From the NCBI GenBank assembly GCA_019240525.1, contig JAFAYE010000001.1, positions 1,027,300 through 1,091,299 of the forward strand: 64,000 nt of DNA, read 5' to 3'. Source of the DNA: Candidatus Eremiobacterota bacterium. GTDB taxonomy: Bacteria > Vulcanimicrobiota > Vulcanimicrobiia > Vulcanimicrobiales > Vulcanimicrobiaceae. Below the pieces are notes generated by a model. The model was not told the DNA's origin. It did no database searches and worked only from the letters and a program-made list of their open reading frames with translations. Positions 32,875 to 41,821 of the stretch are shown here, one piece after another. The first letter of the stretch is position 1. The number at the start of each line of letters is the position of its first letter. The translations under genes and the position numbers were made by a program.

Positions 32875-35337
32875 GTGGAGGACCAAAACGAGCTTCGCAG
32901 CTCGGCCTTCGGCACTCTCCTGCGCCGGCATCGCTTGGAAGCGGGACTCTCGCAAGAGGATCTCGCCGAACGCGCAAGCATCAGTGCGGCCGGAATCGGT
33001 GCACTCGAGCGCGGCGATCGGCGCACGCCGCAGCGTGAAACCCTCGTACTCTTGGCGAACGCGCTGGGACTCGACCCTCAGAGCCGGGCGGCATTCGAAG
33101 CCTCTGCGCGGCCGCGCGGCTTAACCAATGCAGCGCGAGGATCGGTCGCGTCGCGGATCTTGCGCGCTACGCCCTCGTCAAACTTACCGCTTACTTTGAC
33201 CAGCTTCGTCGGCCGGGAGACGGAACTCGGCGAAGCTGCGTCGCTTCTACGCGGGCACCGTCTCGTCACGCTAACGGGCCCAGGTGGCTGCGGCAAGACG
33301 AGAACGGCTTTAGAAGTAGGGGCAGCGCTGAGCCGAGCGGGCGATGAGGTTCGTTTTGCTGACCTAGCACCACTCACCGATGCGTCGCTGGTCGCCTCCG
33401 CGATTGCGTCGGCGCTAGGGTGTCAAGAGGTTCCGCATCGCCCGTTGCTCGAGGTCTTGCTGGAATTTATCGATCGCAAAGAGTTAGTTATCGTCCTCGA
33501 CAACTGCGAGCACGTCATTGCGGAGGCGCGGTCAACCGCTGCGGCGCTTCTGCACCGCTGTGCCGAAGTTCGGATCCTTGCGACCAGCCGCGAGAGGCTC
33601 GGCATTGCCGGCGAACGCACACTCCGGCTCTTGCCACTGCCGGTTGCGGTCGCAACGCGCCTCTTTGTCGATCGAGCTGCGGCGGTGGATAGCCGCTTTA
33701 CGGTAACTGACCAGAATGCACCGCAGATCGCGCAGATTTGCCACAGACTCGACGGCATGCCGCTTGCACTGGAGCTCGCCGCGGCTCACGTCACGATCTT
33801 TTCCGCACAAGAACTGCTCCACCGGCTCGACGAGCGCTTTGGCGTTCTCACGAATGGCGATCCGACCGCACCACGGCGCCAAGAAACGCTGCGTTCGGTC
33901 ATCGATTGGAGCTACGATCTCCTTTCCGAGGTCGAGCGATCGTTGTTTCGCGTGCTCTCCATCTTCGCCGGCGGCTTCACGTTCGCGGCCGCGGTGGCCG
34001 TTTACAATCGCCTTCGTGGAACGGACGGCGCGACGCTCGACTTGCTCAGCTCCCTCGCAAATAAATCGCTCGTGCAGGTCGAACGAACGGACGGACGCAC
34101 ACGCTATCGGCTGCTGGAGTCGACGCAGCATTACGCACGCGACCGGCTCTGCGAACGCGGCGAATTCCCGGCGACCGCGCTCGCGCACGCGCAGGCCTTT
34201 CTCGAGTTGGCCGGGGACATGCACGACAGTTCTGAGTGGATGCCGGATTCCGAATGGAAAGCATTGGTCGTCCCCGAGATTGAGAATTGCCGAGCCGCGC
34301 TTGCGTGGAGTTTCGGAGCGCAGGGAGACGTCAAGCTTGGCCAGCGGCTTGTTTGCGCGCTGCAGTGGGTCTGGAACATATCGGCACCGTCCGAGCGGCA
34401 GCAATGGGTACGGTTAGCGATGCAAGCAATCGATGCAGAGACCCCGGCTTCGATAGTCGCGCGATTGAATCTCATCGAAGCATTGCACTATAAAGGACAT
34501 GGCATGACTCAGGCAAGCTACGACGCTGCGGAGCGTGCCTTCGTGCTGGCCAGGGAATCCGTCGACGAACGCGCTGTGGCCGAGAGTGAATGGCGGATGG
34601 GCGACGCGTTGATCACTCTGGGGCGCATTGACGAAGGCGAAGAACGGCTCCGTAGTGCCCTCACAGCATTACGGCAGTACGATGCGCCGAAGATGAGGTC
34701 GTGGATGCTGCTCGCCTTGGGAATGGCCAGGTTCCAAAGCGGCGATCATGCCGGCGCGCACTCATCATGCACCGAAGCGCTAACGATCGCCCAAGAGCAC
34801 TCCTTCGGACGGGTTGAGCGCGTTGCGCTAAGCAACCTCGCCGAGCTCGAGTTTCAGGCCGGCAATACGCAAAGAGCCCTCGAGCTCGTTGAAGAGGCCC
34901 TCGCCATCATGTATGTGGATAAAAGCCACGAACGGAAGAAAGGTCTCTCGAATATGGCCGCGTATCTGCTGGCACTCGGACGATATGCTCAAGCAAGATC
35001 GTGCGCGCGCGAGGCTCTTGAGCTGTGCGAGGCCGTGCGCGCCGGCATTACGATGGCATATACGCAGCAGCACCTTGCGGCAATCGCAGCGCTCCGACCG
35101 GCCGAAAGTGAGAGAACCGCCTCTGAAGATCGCTCGCGCGGCGCGCGTCTTCTCGGCTATGTCGACGCACGGCTCGCGGCGCTCGGCGCGTTCCGCGAGC
35201 TCACTGAATCGAAGGAGTACGACATGCTCGTCGCTGCGCTCACCGAATCCCTCGGCGCCGACAGCATTCGAAGCCTCATGCAAGACGGCAGCGTTTGGAG
35301 CGAAAAACGGGCCCTCACCGAGGCGCTTCTGATTTAA
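32875..35337 (+). CDS. XRE-type HTH / STAND ATPase / TPR regulator (first)
   Basis: The GTG start gives 820 residues. An XRE helix-turn-helix domain comes first (residues 8-65: LRRHRLEAGLSQEDLAERA; ISAAGIGALERGDRRTP). An NB-ARC-like ATPase follows with Walker A GPGGCGKT (Lys141), Walker B LVIVLDNCEHV and the GMPLALELAAA motif. The rest is TPR-like helical repeats. STAND proteins of this kind are thought to switch on ligand or ATP binding and then bind DNA. The gene follows the beta-helix protein on the same strand and may control it; this is inference. A second protein of the same build lies at 37623-39989. Confidence 0.9.
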   Translation: MEDQNELRSSAFGTLLRRHRLEAGLSQEDLAERASISAAGIGALERGDRRTPQRETLVLLANALGLDPQSRAAFEASARPRGLTNAARGSVASRILRATPSSNLPLTLTSFVGRETELGEAASLLRGHRLVTLTGPGGCGKTRTALEVGAALSRAGDEVRFADLAPLTDASLVASAIASALGCQEVPHRPLLEVLLEFIDRKELVIVLDNCEHVIAEARSTAAALLHRCAEVRILATSRERLGIAGERTLRLLPLPVAVATRLFVDRAAAVDSRFTVTDQNAPQIAQICHRLDGMPLALELAAAHVTIFSAQELLHRLDERFGVLTNGDPTAPRRQETLRSVIDWSYDLLSEVERSLFRVLSIFAGGFTFAAAVAVYNRLRGTDGATLDLLSSLANKSLVQVERTDGRTRYRLLESTQHYARDRLCERGEFPATALAHAQAFLELAGDMHDSSEWMPDSEWKALVVPEIENCRAALAWSFGAQGDVKLGQRLVCALQWVWNISAPSERQQWVRLAMQAIDAETPASIVARLNLIEALHYKGHGMTQASYDAAERAFVLARESVDERAVAESEWRMGDALITLGRIDEGEERLRSALTALRQYDAPKMRSWMLLALGMARFQSGDHAGAHSSCTEALTIAQEHSFGRVERVALSNLAELEFQAGNTQRALELVEEALAIMYVDKSHERKKGLSNMAAYLLALGRYAQARSCAREALELCEAVRAGITMAYTQQHLAAIAALRPAESERTASEDRSRGARLLGYVDARLAALGAFRELTESKEYDMLVAALTESLGADSIRSLMQDGSVWSEKRALTEALLI

Positions 35338-35341
35338 GGCC

Positions 35342-35690
35342 TCACGTCAACGGGGCGCTCCATTTCCAGAGCAACAGCCACATCAGAAACACTTGCCCTG
35401 CCAACGGCAGTTCCTCGGGCAGATCGATGGTGATGTCGTTCGCATAATGGATTCGGCTAGAAGGCGAGATGCTACCACTTGGTTTTTATTGTCGAACAGT
35501 CCGAAGCGCTTTTCGGTGATGTCCATCGCTTTGAGCCTCCAGGTGCGCTCTCCAAAGCTCACGGTATAGCTGAAAGCGAACGCTGCCTGTTTGGCCGAAA
35601 TGATCGTTCCTCCGTCCTGCTGCAGCTCGTACAGCGCTCCGTTCCAGCGCGGAGTCGGAGCCGGTAGCTTTCATCATCAGTGAGAAATCG
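35342..35690 (-). pseudogene. Frameshifted remnant of a small LURP-one/scramblase-like protein
   Basis: Minus-strand frames carry a continuous pattern in two pieces. 35670-35474 reads NGALYELQQDGGTIISAKQA then FAFSYTVSFGERTWRLKAMD and ITEKRFGLFDNKNQ. After a frameshift near 35473-35482 the next frame reads GSISPSSRIHYANDITIDLP then EELPLAGQVFLMWLLLWKWS to a stop at 35342. The tail DLPEELPLAGQVFL plus a hydrophobic end resembles conserved small membrane-associated proteins with a LURP-one/tubby-like fold. An in-frame stop before the first piece suggests a second lesion. The family name is tentative; the frameshifted structure is what I see. Confidence 0.5.
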
Positions 35691-35730
35691 GTCGAGTCGA
35701 CGGATTTCTCATTCTTATTCTTGCGAAGAC

Positions 35731-36543
35731 CTAGGCCGGGACTGGTTGTGCCGCTGCTTTCAGGATGACGTCTACGACGAGGTCAGGCTTCGAGAGCATG
35801 ACCACATGGCTAGAGTCCGCCTCGGTTATCTGTGCGCGCATCCGCTTCGCGAGGAAGCGTTCAAGATCGGGCTGCACGGTGCGATCATTTGCCGCCACGA
35901 TGTACCAGCTTGGTTTCGATTTCCACGCCACACCTGGAGCATTGTGGCCAAACAGATCGGCGGCCGGAGCGTACTGCGTCGCCCAGACCACGTTCTGCTC
36001 TTGCTCCGAAAGATCGCCCGCGAAGGCTACGCTCGCCCCCGGTTGCAACCAAAGACGCCCGTCGCCGGGCTGGACGTACTTGAAGATGTCGGTCACGGGA
36101 AACTTCTCTAATATGCTCTGTGACGTTTCACCGGCATCGACGTCGGGTGCGAGTGCGGATATGTAGACGAGCCCGACGACGCGATCGTCGGTCCCCGCAG
36201 CCGTGATAACGCTTCCGCCGTAGGAATGCCCCACCAAAATCGTCGGACCCTTGACGCGTCCCAAACAAGCTTTGACCCTCGCGACGTCGCCTTCGGGCGT
36301 ATCCAGTCCGTATTGTGCTGCAATCACTTCGTAGCCTCGAGCCTGCAGCGGCGCGATCACCTTGCTAAAGCTAGAGCCGTCGGCCCAGATTCCGTGACAG
36401 AATACGATACTCGGTTTTGCTGAACTACTCACTTTTGGAACCTCCTCGGCCTGAGCCAATCCAGCCCGGCCAGCAAATAACGACGTGCCGAGCAGTGCGG
36501 CACCTGCTGAGAGAAATTCGTTGCGTTTTAAACTAGGCATCAT
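35731..36543 (-). CDS. Exported alpha/beta hydrolase (EstC-like)
   Basis: Starting at the ATG pair 36543/36540 gives about 270 residues with a signal-like start (MPSLKRNEFLSAGAALLGTSLFAGRAGLAQA). The hydrolase fold shows IVFCHGIWADGSSF, VGHSYGGSVI with the Ser nucleophile, and a His in SSHVVMLSKPD near the end. This matches the small alpha/beta hydrolases often annotated as esterases with HGxWxDGSSW near the N-terminus. The frame is open to a GTG at 36600, but that would precede the signal peptide. A 15-codon frame precedes it (36533-36580). It lies downstream of the quinone oxidoreductase on the same strand. Confidence 0.85.
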   Translation of the reverse strand: MMPSLKRNEFLSAGAALLGTSLFAGRAGLAQAEEVPKVSSSAKPSIVFCHGIWADGSSFSKVIAPLQARGYEVIAAQYGLDTPEGDVARVKACLGRVKGPTILVGHSYGGSVITAAGTDDRVVGLVYISALAPDVDAGETSQSILEKFPVTDIFKYVQPGDGRLWLQPGASVAFAGDLSEQEQNVVWATQYAPAADLFGHNAPGVAWKSKPSWYIVAANDRTVQPDLERFLAKRMRAQITEADSSHVVMLSKPDLVVDVILKAAAQPVPA

Positions 36544-36580
36544 GGAACGCGCCTTTATGGCGTCTCGGCAACCTTGGCAT
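36533..36580 (-). other. Possible 15-codon leader frame overlapping the hydrolase start
   Basis: A GGAGGAAGGAGA ribosome-binding site stands seven to eight bases before ATG at 36580. This ATG opens a 15-codon frame (MPRLPRRHKGAFHDA) whose stop lies just inside the hydrolase gene, after its two candidate ATGs. The hydrolase itself lacks a good site. Translation may start at the leader and re-initiate on the hydrolase. It could equally be a chance short frame. Confidence 0.35.
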
Positions 36581-36600
36581 ATTTTGTCTCCTTCCTCCAC

Positions 36601-37548
36601 TTAGGGACCCTTGAGCATGGTGACGTCGAGAACGATCTTTCCGCGTGGATGCCTCACCGTTCCGGCGAGCATTTCGTGGGCGGTGCGGGCCGCATCGAGC
36701 GGAAGAATGACGCCGAGATCGGTTTTCAAAATCCCTCGGTCGATGAGATTTCCGAGAGTGTCGAGCTGTTCCGCAGTAACGGCAACGATGAAGTACGCTG
36801 TGCGCACGCCATAACGTTCTGCCAGTTCCTGCGACGGCTCCGAGACGCTCGATACGAGAATGCCTCCGCGCTTCATCGCCCCGAACGAGCGCGGCTGCGA
36901 CTCCCCGCCGACCGTGTCGATCACGACGTCAACGCTCGAAACGTGCTCTTCGAAGCGGTCATGGCTAGAGTCTATTACCTCGGCAGCGCCCAAGGCGCGC
37001 AGATAGCTTTCGTCGTCTGAATCCGCGATTGCGATTACATGTGCGCCGCTCCAGCACGCAAGCTGCACCGCATAGCCGCCCACGTTACCGGCTGCGCCTT
37101 GTACCAGCACCGTCTGGTTTGCAGAAACTTTCGCGTGGTCGTAAAGCATCTGCCAGGCGGTTACCGCAACGACGGGCACGGAGGCGGCCTCGACGAAACT
37201 CAATGTCGCCGGTTTCTGCGTAATCGTACGCAAAGACGCGACGGCGTACTGCGCATACCCCCCGGTGAATGAAGGATTGGTGACGCCGTAAATCGCGTCG
37301 CCGATTTCGATCGCCGTCTGAGATCCGGTCTCAACTCTTTCCACGACTCCCGCGATATCGGAGCCCGGTACGAGCGGCAGGCTTTGTGGGACACCGCTCC
37401 GACCGCTGCGGACGAGCGCGTCCCAAGGCCCGACGCCGGCGGCATGAACCCTGATCAAAGCCTCGCCGGTCGACGGCTGCGGCATCGGGACATGCTCCAG
37501 AGCGAGCTCCGAGGGGCCGCCATACTGGTGGACTCGCACGGCGATCAT
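36601..37548 (-). CDS. NADPH:quinone oxidoreductase-like, zinc-independent MDR enzyme
   Basis: The 315-residue protein from ATG 37548 (MIAVRVHQYGGPSELALEHV) has the MDR catalytic domain (HAAGVGPWDALVRSG; LVPGSDIAGVV). The nucleotide-binding motif is VLVQGAAGNVGGYAVQLA. The zinc-binding residues of alcohol dehydrogenases are missing, so a quinone or enone reductase is likely. It diverges from the second XRE-STAND regulator across 74 bases that contain a direct repeat, and it is followed by the EstC-like hydrolase. The three may form a small regulated unit. Confidence 0.9.
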   Translation of the reverse strand: MIAVRVHQYGGPSELALEHVPMPQPSTGEALIRVHAAGVGPWDALVRSGRSGVPQSLPLVPGSDIAGVVERVETGSQTAIEIGDAIYGVTNPSFTGGYAQYAVASLRTITQKPATLSFVEAASVPVVAVTAWQMLYDHAKVSANQTVLVQGAAGNVGGYAVQLACWSGAHVIAIADSDDESYLRALGAAEVIDSSHDRFEEHVSSVDVVIDTVGGESQPRSFGAMKRGGILVSSVSEPSQELAERYGVRTAYFIVAVTAEQLDTLGNLIDRGILKTDLGVILPLDAARTAHEMLAGTVRHPRGKIVLDVTMLKGP

Positions 37549-37560
37549 CTCTGTGAGGCT

Positions 37561-37604
37561 ACTCGTGCGACCCAATTGCGGCCACGGACAACTCGTACAA
37601 TTGC
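37561..37604. promoter_or_regulatory. Direct repeats in the oxidoreductase/regulator divergent promoter
   Basis: ACTCGT followed by CAATTGC occurs twice: 37561-37579 with six bases between the parts, and 37591-37604 with one base between. The ACTCGT elements are 30 bases apart, about three helical turns. It lies between the start of the quinone oxidoreductase (37548) and the XRE-STAND regulator (37623), a natural place for an operator bound by that regulator. Confidence 0.4.
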
Positions 37605-37622
37605 ACGAAACCTTGCCGTCCG

Positions 37623-39989
37623 ATGAGCGCCACCTTCGCGCACGTGCTCAGGCGCCTTCGGCGCAACGCCGGGTTGTCGCAGGAAGCCCTGGCCGAGCAT
37701 GCCGGTCTCAGCAAAGACGCAATCAGCGCTTTAGAGCGGGGAACGAGGCGCGCCCCGCACTTGGAGACCGTCGAGCACCTCGCCGATGCGCTCGAGTTGG
37801 ATTCAACACTGCGCCTCGAGCTGGAGGCAGCAGCGTCGCGCGCCCGGGAGCGCAAGCCGTTTAGGGCGTGGTCCTCTCAACTTCCGACGTTCGCAACGTC
37901 GCTAACCGGCCGCGATAACGAGGTCGCAGATCTCCGCACGATCCTGGAGAACGAGCGGCTTGTAACCGTCACCGGCACCGGCGGCATCGGTAAGACGCGT
38001 GTCGCGGTTTCGGCGGCGGAACAGGTTGCCGCAGCACGCGATCTTCAAATAGCGTTCGTCGATCTCGCCGCCGTGCGCGTCGGTACCGACGTTTCCAGCA
38101 AAATCGCTTCAGCGCTCGGCGTACGCATCGCCGGTTCGGGAGATGCGGTCGAGGAACTCGTTGCGTCGCTCAAGACTCACGCCGGGTTGGTAATTCTTGA
38201 TAACTGCGAGCACGTTATCGATGACACGGCGCGCGTTGCGGCGGCTGTATTTCGTACGTGCCGCAATCTCGCTCTACTCGCCACGAGTCGCGAGCGGCTC
38301 GCCGTCGACGGCGAGCATATCTACAGGCTCGGCGCCTTGACCCTAGCGGCTGCTGTCGAGCTTTTCGAATTACGCGTTATTGGCGCCGGCGCACAGCATG
38401 CATCCACCAGCGGACAGCGCGAGATAACGGAAGAAATTTGTGGCCATCTCGACGGCATTCCGCTCGCCATCGAGCTGGCCGCCGCGCGCGTGCCATTTCT
38501 GGGACTCGGCGAACTACGGGCTCGTCTTCGGGGGCAGCGCGCCGTGCTCGTCGGCGGCCGACGCGACGCTCCCGCGCGCCACCAAACGATGGATGACACC
38601 GTCGCGTGGAGTTATGCGTTGCTCGAGAGTTCTGAGCGCGCGCTCTTTCGACGTCTTTCGCTCTTCGCGGGAGGCTGGAACTATGATGCGGTCGCGCAGG
38701 TCGCGGCGGGTTCTGGGATCGACGCGTCATCGATCGAACACGCGTTTTCGTCGCTGCTTGAGAAGTCCTTAGTCAACGCGGATATCGACGTTGCGCCCGC
38801 GCGTTTCCGGCTGTTGGAGCCTGTTCGCGTGTTTGCACGGTCGCAACTCGAGGCAGCCGGCGAATTAGTCGAGTTCTCAAAGCGTCACGCGGAGTGGATC
38901 GCGAAGCTCGCGACTTCGGCGCGCAACGATGTCACGCTATTCGGGATGGAAATCGACAACGCGCGCGCTGCGCTTGAATGGACGCTGACAGTGGACGATG
39001 CCGTGGCCGCCGCGCGAATCGTCGGCGGTTTAGGCGGCGCTTGGGCTCGAATTGGGCTGCTCGCCGAGTGCCGGCGCTGGTGCGAGAGGGTTCTCGAGAA
39101 ACTTGACGGCGCCTCATATCCGGAACTCGCTGCGAGCGTCTATCGAGCACTCATCGTGTCAATGGGCGGAAAAGGCGAGATCACAGCTATCCTTCGTGCG
39201 ATCCCCTTCTCGGAAGCGGCAGGTGATTGGAATGGGGTTGCGGTTCTGACAAGCCGGCTCGCATTGCGCTACGGCGAGAAAACGCGGTTCAGCGAGGCTG
39301 AACGCGCATTCACGCGCGTATGGCAAATCCGCGACAGGGAAGGGCTTGGAACGTCGTCAGAGTGGGCTACGGTGCTGATGCACCGCGCTAGTGTTTATCG
39401 TCGACAAGGACGGCTTGATGAGGCCGAGGACGCTATAGCACAATCGTTAACCCTGGCTCGCGCCCTAGGAAAGCCGCTGCACGAGATGTGGACCCTAATG
39501 GCCGCGTCGGGAATCGCGTTTGCACGAGGTCAACGGCAACGCGCGATCGCTCTGGCTTCCGAGACACTCGAATTGGCTCGTGCCAATCGGCACACGATTG
39601 GCGAAATGGGAAGCCGCGCTCATTTGGCGGCTTTCCACGTTGCACTCGGAGATCCTGAGCTCGCGAGAGTCCTGGCGCGCGCCACCATTCTGCAAGGAAA
39701 AGGCGCGGACCCGCGTGTGAGTTTGGCGGCGGCGTTGCACCTTGCTGCCGCAGAGGCCGTGGACGGAGATCCAATGTTGGCAGCGCAACTCAAAGGTTAT
39801 GTTGATAATGGCTTTAAGCAGGAGGAACTCGCGCTCGACCCTATGGAGACGAGCAGCTATGGCATTTTGGATGCGGCATTACGAGAACGCCTCGATGCTG
39901 AGTCGATCGAACGTCATGCGCGGGAAGGCCGGTCGTTCGACGCCGAGGATGTCGCCGAACTCGCATTTTCTGCCGACGCTAGCTTATAA
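37623..39989 (+). CDS. XRE-type HTH / STAND ATPase / TPR regulator (second)
   Basis: The 788-residue protein has the same build as the one at 32875. An XRE helix-turn-helix lies at residues 7-65 (LRRLRRNAGLSQEALAEHAG; LSKDAISALERGTRRAP). An ATPase follows with Walker A GTGGIGKT (Lys124), Walker B LVILDNCEHV and GIPLAIELAAA, and the helical TPR-like region runs to the end. It is divergent from the quinone oxidoreductase and likely regulates it and itself. The two regulators look like paralogs, differing most in the TPR sensor part. Confidence 0.9.
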   Translation: MSATFAHVLRRLRRNAGLSQEALAEHAGLSKDAISALERGTRRAPHLETVEHLADALELDSTLRLELEAAASRARERKPFRAWSSQLPTFATSLTGRDNEVADLRTILENERLVTVTGTGGIGKTRVAVSAAEQVAAARDLQIAFVDLAAVRVGTDVSSKIASALGVRIAGSGDAVEELVASLKTHAGLVILDNCEHVIDDTARVAAAVFRTCRNLALLATSRERLAVDGEHIYRLGALTLAAAVELFELRVIGAGAQHASTSGQREITEEICGHLDGIPLAIELAAARVPFLGLGELRARLRGQRAVLVGGRRDAPARHQTMDDTVAWSYALLESSERALFRRLSLFAGGWNYDAVAQVAAGSGIDASSIEHAFSSLLEKSLVNADIDVAPARFRLLEPVRVFARSQLEAAGELVEFSKRHAEWIAKLATSARNDVTLFGMEIDNARAALEWTLTVDDAVAAARIVGGLGGAWARIGLLAECRRWCERVLEKLDGASYPELAASVYRALIVSMGGKGEITAILRAIPFSEAAGDWNGVAVLTSRLALRYGEKTRFSEAERAFTRVWQIRDREGLGTSSEWATVLMHRASVYRRQGRLDEAEDAIAQSLTLARALGKPLHEMWTLMAASGIAFARGQRQRAIALASETLELARANRHTIGEMGSRAHLAAFHVALGDPELARVLARATILQGKGADPRVSLAAALHLAAAEAVDGDPMLAAQLKGYVDNGFKQEELALDPMETSSYGILDAALRERLDAESIERHAREGRSFDAEDVAELAFSADASL

Positions 39990-39997
39990 GCCGCTCA

Positions 39998-40375
39998 TTA
40001 CGGTAGGGCTACGGTGCGGGTCAATGAATCGAGTGCCCGATCCATCGCATCGATTCGGGCATCCACCCCGGTAACGCCGTACCGAGCCGCAATCTCCGAC
40101 ATAGGCACGTAAGCCAGGCTTGCTTTGCCGCCGTCGTCCCAGATAAGCAGCTTGAGAGGCAGCTCAAGTGCAACAAGAGGAAACGCATCCATCAAAGGTG
40201 TTCCGCTCTTCGGATTTCCGAATATAAGCAATGTCGTTGGCCGCAGGGTCAAGCCGGCGTCCCGGGCCGCTGCGGATTGGTCGATCGAAGCAAAAACGGT
40301 GTTACCCGCTGTGATAATTGCGTCTTTGAGCTTTTCGAGCGTCTCCGCATAGGAAAAGCGGCTCGTCTTTGTCAC
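39998..40375 (-). CDS. DUF302 domain protein
   Basis: The 125-residue protein covers a single DUF302 domain: FSYAETLEKLKDAIITAGNTVFASIDQ near the start, LRPTTLLIFGNPKSGTPLM in the middle, and ALELPLKLLIWDDGGKASL. The family is small, soluble and uncharacterised; some members have been linked to metal or stress response. It ends eight bases from the convergent regulator gene. A decayed hydrolase gene lies upstream on the same strand. Confidence 0.9.
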   Translation of the reverse strand: MTKTSRFSYAETLEKLKDAIITAGNTVFASIDQSAAARDAGLTLRPTTLLIFGNPKSGTPLMDAFPLVALELPLKLLIWDDGGKASLAYVPMSEIAARYGVTGVDARIDAMDRALDSLTRTVALP

Positions 40376-40410
40376 GATATTGCCTCCCTCAAAGCCGATT
40401 GAAACACGCC

Positions 40411-41368
40411 TCAGGCAAATGCATTTACATCGATGATGGCTTGTGCAAACGCGCGTGGTGCTTCGTGCGGCAGGTTGTGGCCCACGTTTCCCGTCATGAG
40501 CCCGTACTCATATTTGCCGGTGAACTTGGCGCGGTAGGCTGCGGCGGAAGGGTGTGCGGCCCCGTTTGACTCGCCTTCCTGACGATCGCAGGTACGGGAA
40601 CGGGGAGACCATAGGCCAGCCGCCTTTCCAGATCGTCATACTTTGACTCACCCTGAGCTACGCCGATCCGCCAGCTGTAATGTGGATCACAAGAGCGACG
40701 TGGTCGGGGTTGTTAAACAAGGCCGCCGTGCGATCGTGGGTAGCATCGTCGAAGTTCCATTTTGGCGAGGCGGTTTTCCAGATCAGCTTGTTAAACGCCG
40801 ATAAGTTTTCACGGTAGCCGGCGAGCCCGGTTTCCGTGGCACAATAATACTGATACCAAATGCATATTCCGCCGCCGGAGGCGATGGCATTTTGTTGGCG
40901 GCGCGGTTGCCGATCAGATAACCACTCAGGGTGACGATCGCCTTGCAGCGCTGCGGCCAAAGGACGGCAACGATATCGACCGTCCGCGCCCCCAATCGAA
41001 CCCCGCGAGAATTGCCTTCTCGATCTTGAGCTCATTGCTGGCCATTGCGGAAAGTCTCGCTTGAAAGAAAGGTTGTCGAACCGTAGCCGCGCAGAAACGG
41101 CACGATTACCCGGTAGCCAGCCGCAGCCAGTATCGGAGCGACGTCGACGAAGCTGTGAATGTCATACGGCCAACCATGCAAGAGAATTACCGGAGTGCCG
41201 GTGCTTGGACCCGCCTCGGCATATCCAATGTTGAGAAGGCCGGCGTTGATCTGCCTGGGTGAGGCGAATGAGGTTAGCGTTCCTGGGTGCCCCTAGCTGC
41301 GCCGCAGCAATACTTATGGCCGCAGCGCCAAAAAAGCGGCGGCGATTTACGTTCAAAGGGCTCGGCAT
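40411..41368 (-). pseudogene. Decayed exported alpha/beta hydrolase (epoxide-hydrolase-like)
   Basis: Successive minus-strand frames together spell one hydrolase. A Tat-like start MPSPLNVNRRRFFGAAAISIA (41368) leads to INAGLLNIGYAEAGPSTGTP, VILLHGWPYDIHSFVDVAPI and FLRGYGSTTFLSS in a second frame. KIEKAILAGFDWG and ARTVDIVAVLWPQRCKAIV follow in further frames. YCATETGLAGYRENLSAFNK with WNFDDATHDRTAALFNNPDH comes next, and the tail is GNVGHNLPHEAPRAFAQAII before a stop at 40411. At least four frameshifts are needed. The family matches the intact hydrolase at 29484-30386, which lacks the Tat signal. Confidence 0.85.
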
Positions 41369-41525
41369 CCAATTCTTCCTTTCCTGAGTCTCCGTTTTGC
41401 AAGTCGGACCGCGGCTTTCGCGGAGGTCTGCAGAAATGTAACGCTGATGTAACGCGGCTCTGATAGCCTATTCCGTGGAATGTAGAAGCGGTCCGCGTGG
41501 AGGCACAAATCCGAGGAGAAGCGTT
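41369..41525. other. Intergenic promoter region before the small lipoprotein
   Basis: This 157-base region between the decayed hydrolase and the small lipoprotein holds the 18-bp direct repeat at 41436-41453 and, ten bases later, TAGCCT as a possible -10 element. Nothing else stands out. Confidence 0.5.
41436..41453 (+). promoter_or_regulatory. 18-bp direct-repeat box before the 41526 lipoprotein
   Basis: ATGTAAC-GCTG-ATGTAAC is a perfect 7-4-7 direct repeat, 73 bases before the start at 41526. A near copy, matching at 16 of 18 positions, lies on the opposite strand at 44822-44839 and points at the GloVer lipoprotein gene. In both cases TAnnCT follows after ten bases. The spacing matches PhoB-type and SARP-type operators, in which each monomer contacts one repeat. 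Confidence 0.6.
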
Positions 41526-41810
41526 ATGAAGGTTTTATATGCTCTCATCGCAAGTTCGCTAAGTCTCCTGCTCGTTGCATGCGGCGGCAACAGCGGAATC
41601 TTTCCCTCTTCCTCAGCGCTTACCATTGCTAACACGGCTGTTTTGCCGAATTATAAGAGCCTCAAGGCCCTCTATGTCGTCTATACCGACCACGTGGGCG
41701 TTCAAGTCCTAGACAGTGGCGGCTATAAGGTTCAGGCGACGATCATAAATGGCCTCGCGCGTCCTCCAGCCGCGGCCGCGGAGCCAAACAATATAATATC
41801 CTTCGTGTAA
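41526..41810 (+). CDS. Small lipoprotein of unknown function
   Basis: ATG at 41526 follows a strong ribosome-binding site (GAGGAGAAGCG) and encodes 94 residues. The lipobox is LLLVACGGN. The remainder, including ALYVVYTDHVGVQVLDSGGY, looks like one or two beta-strand pairs similar to a single blade of a propeller protein. It may be a truncated relative of the lipoprotein that follows 11 bases later, or a small partner of it. The two are surely co-transcribed. Confidence 0.75.
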   Translation: MKVLYALIASSLSLLLVACGGNSGIFPSSSALTIANTAVLPNYKSLKALYVVYTDHVGVQVLDSGGYKVQATIINGLARPPAAAAEPNNIISFV

Positions 41811-41821
41811 GAGGAATGAAA

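Noticed and set aside
35479-35667. 62-codon plus-strand frame between the STAND regulator and the hydrolase
   Set aside because: The opposite strand carries the more protein-like (though frameshifted) pattern; the plus frame looks like its shadow.
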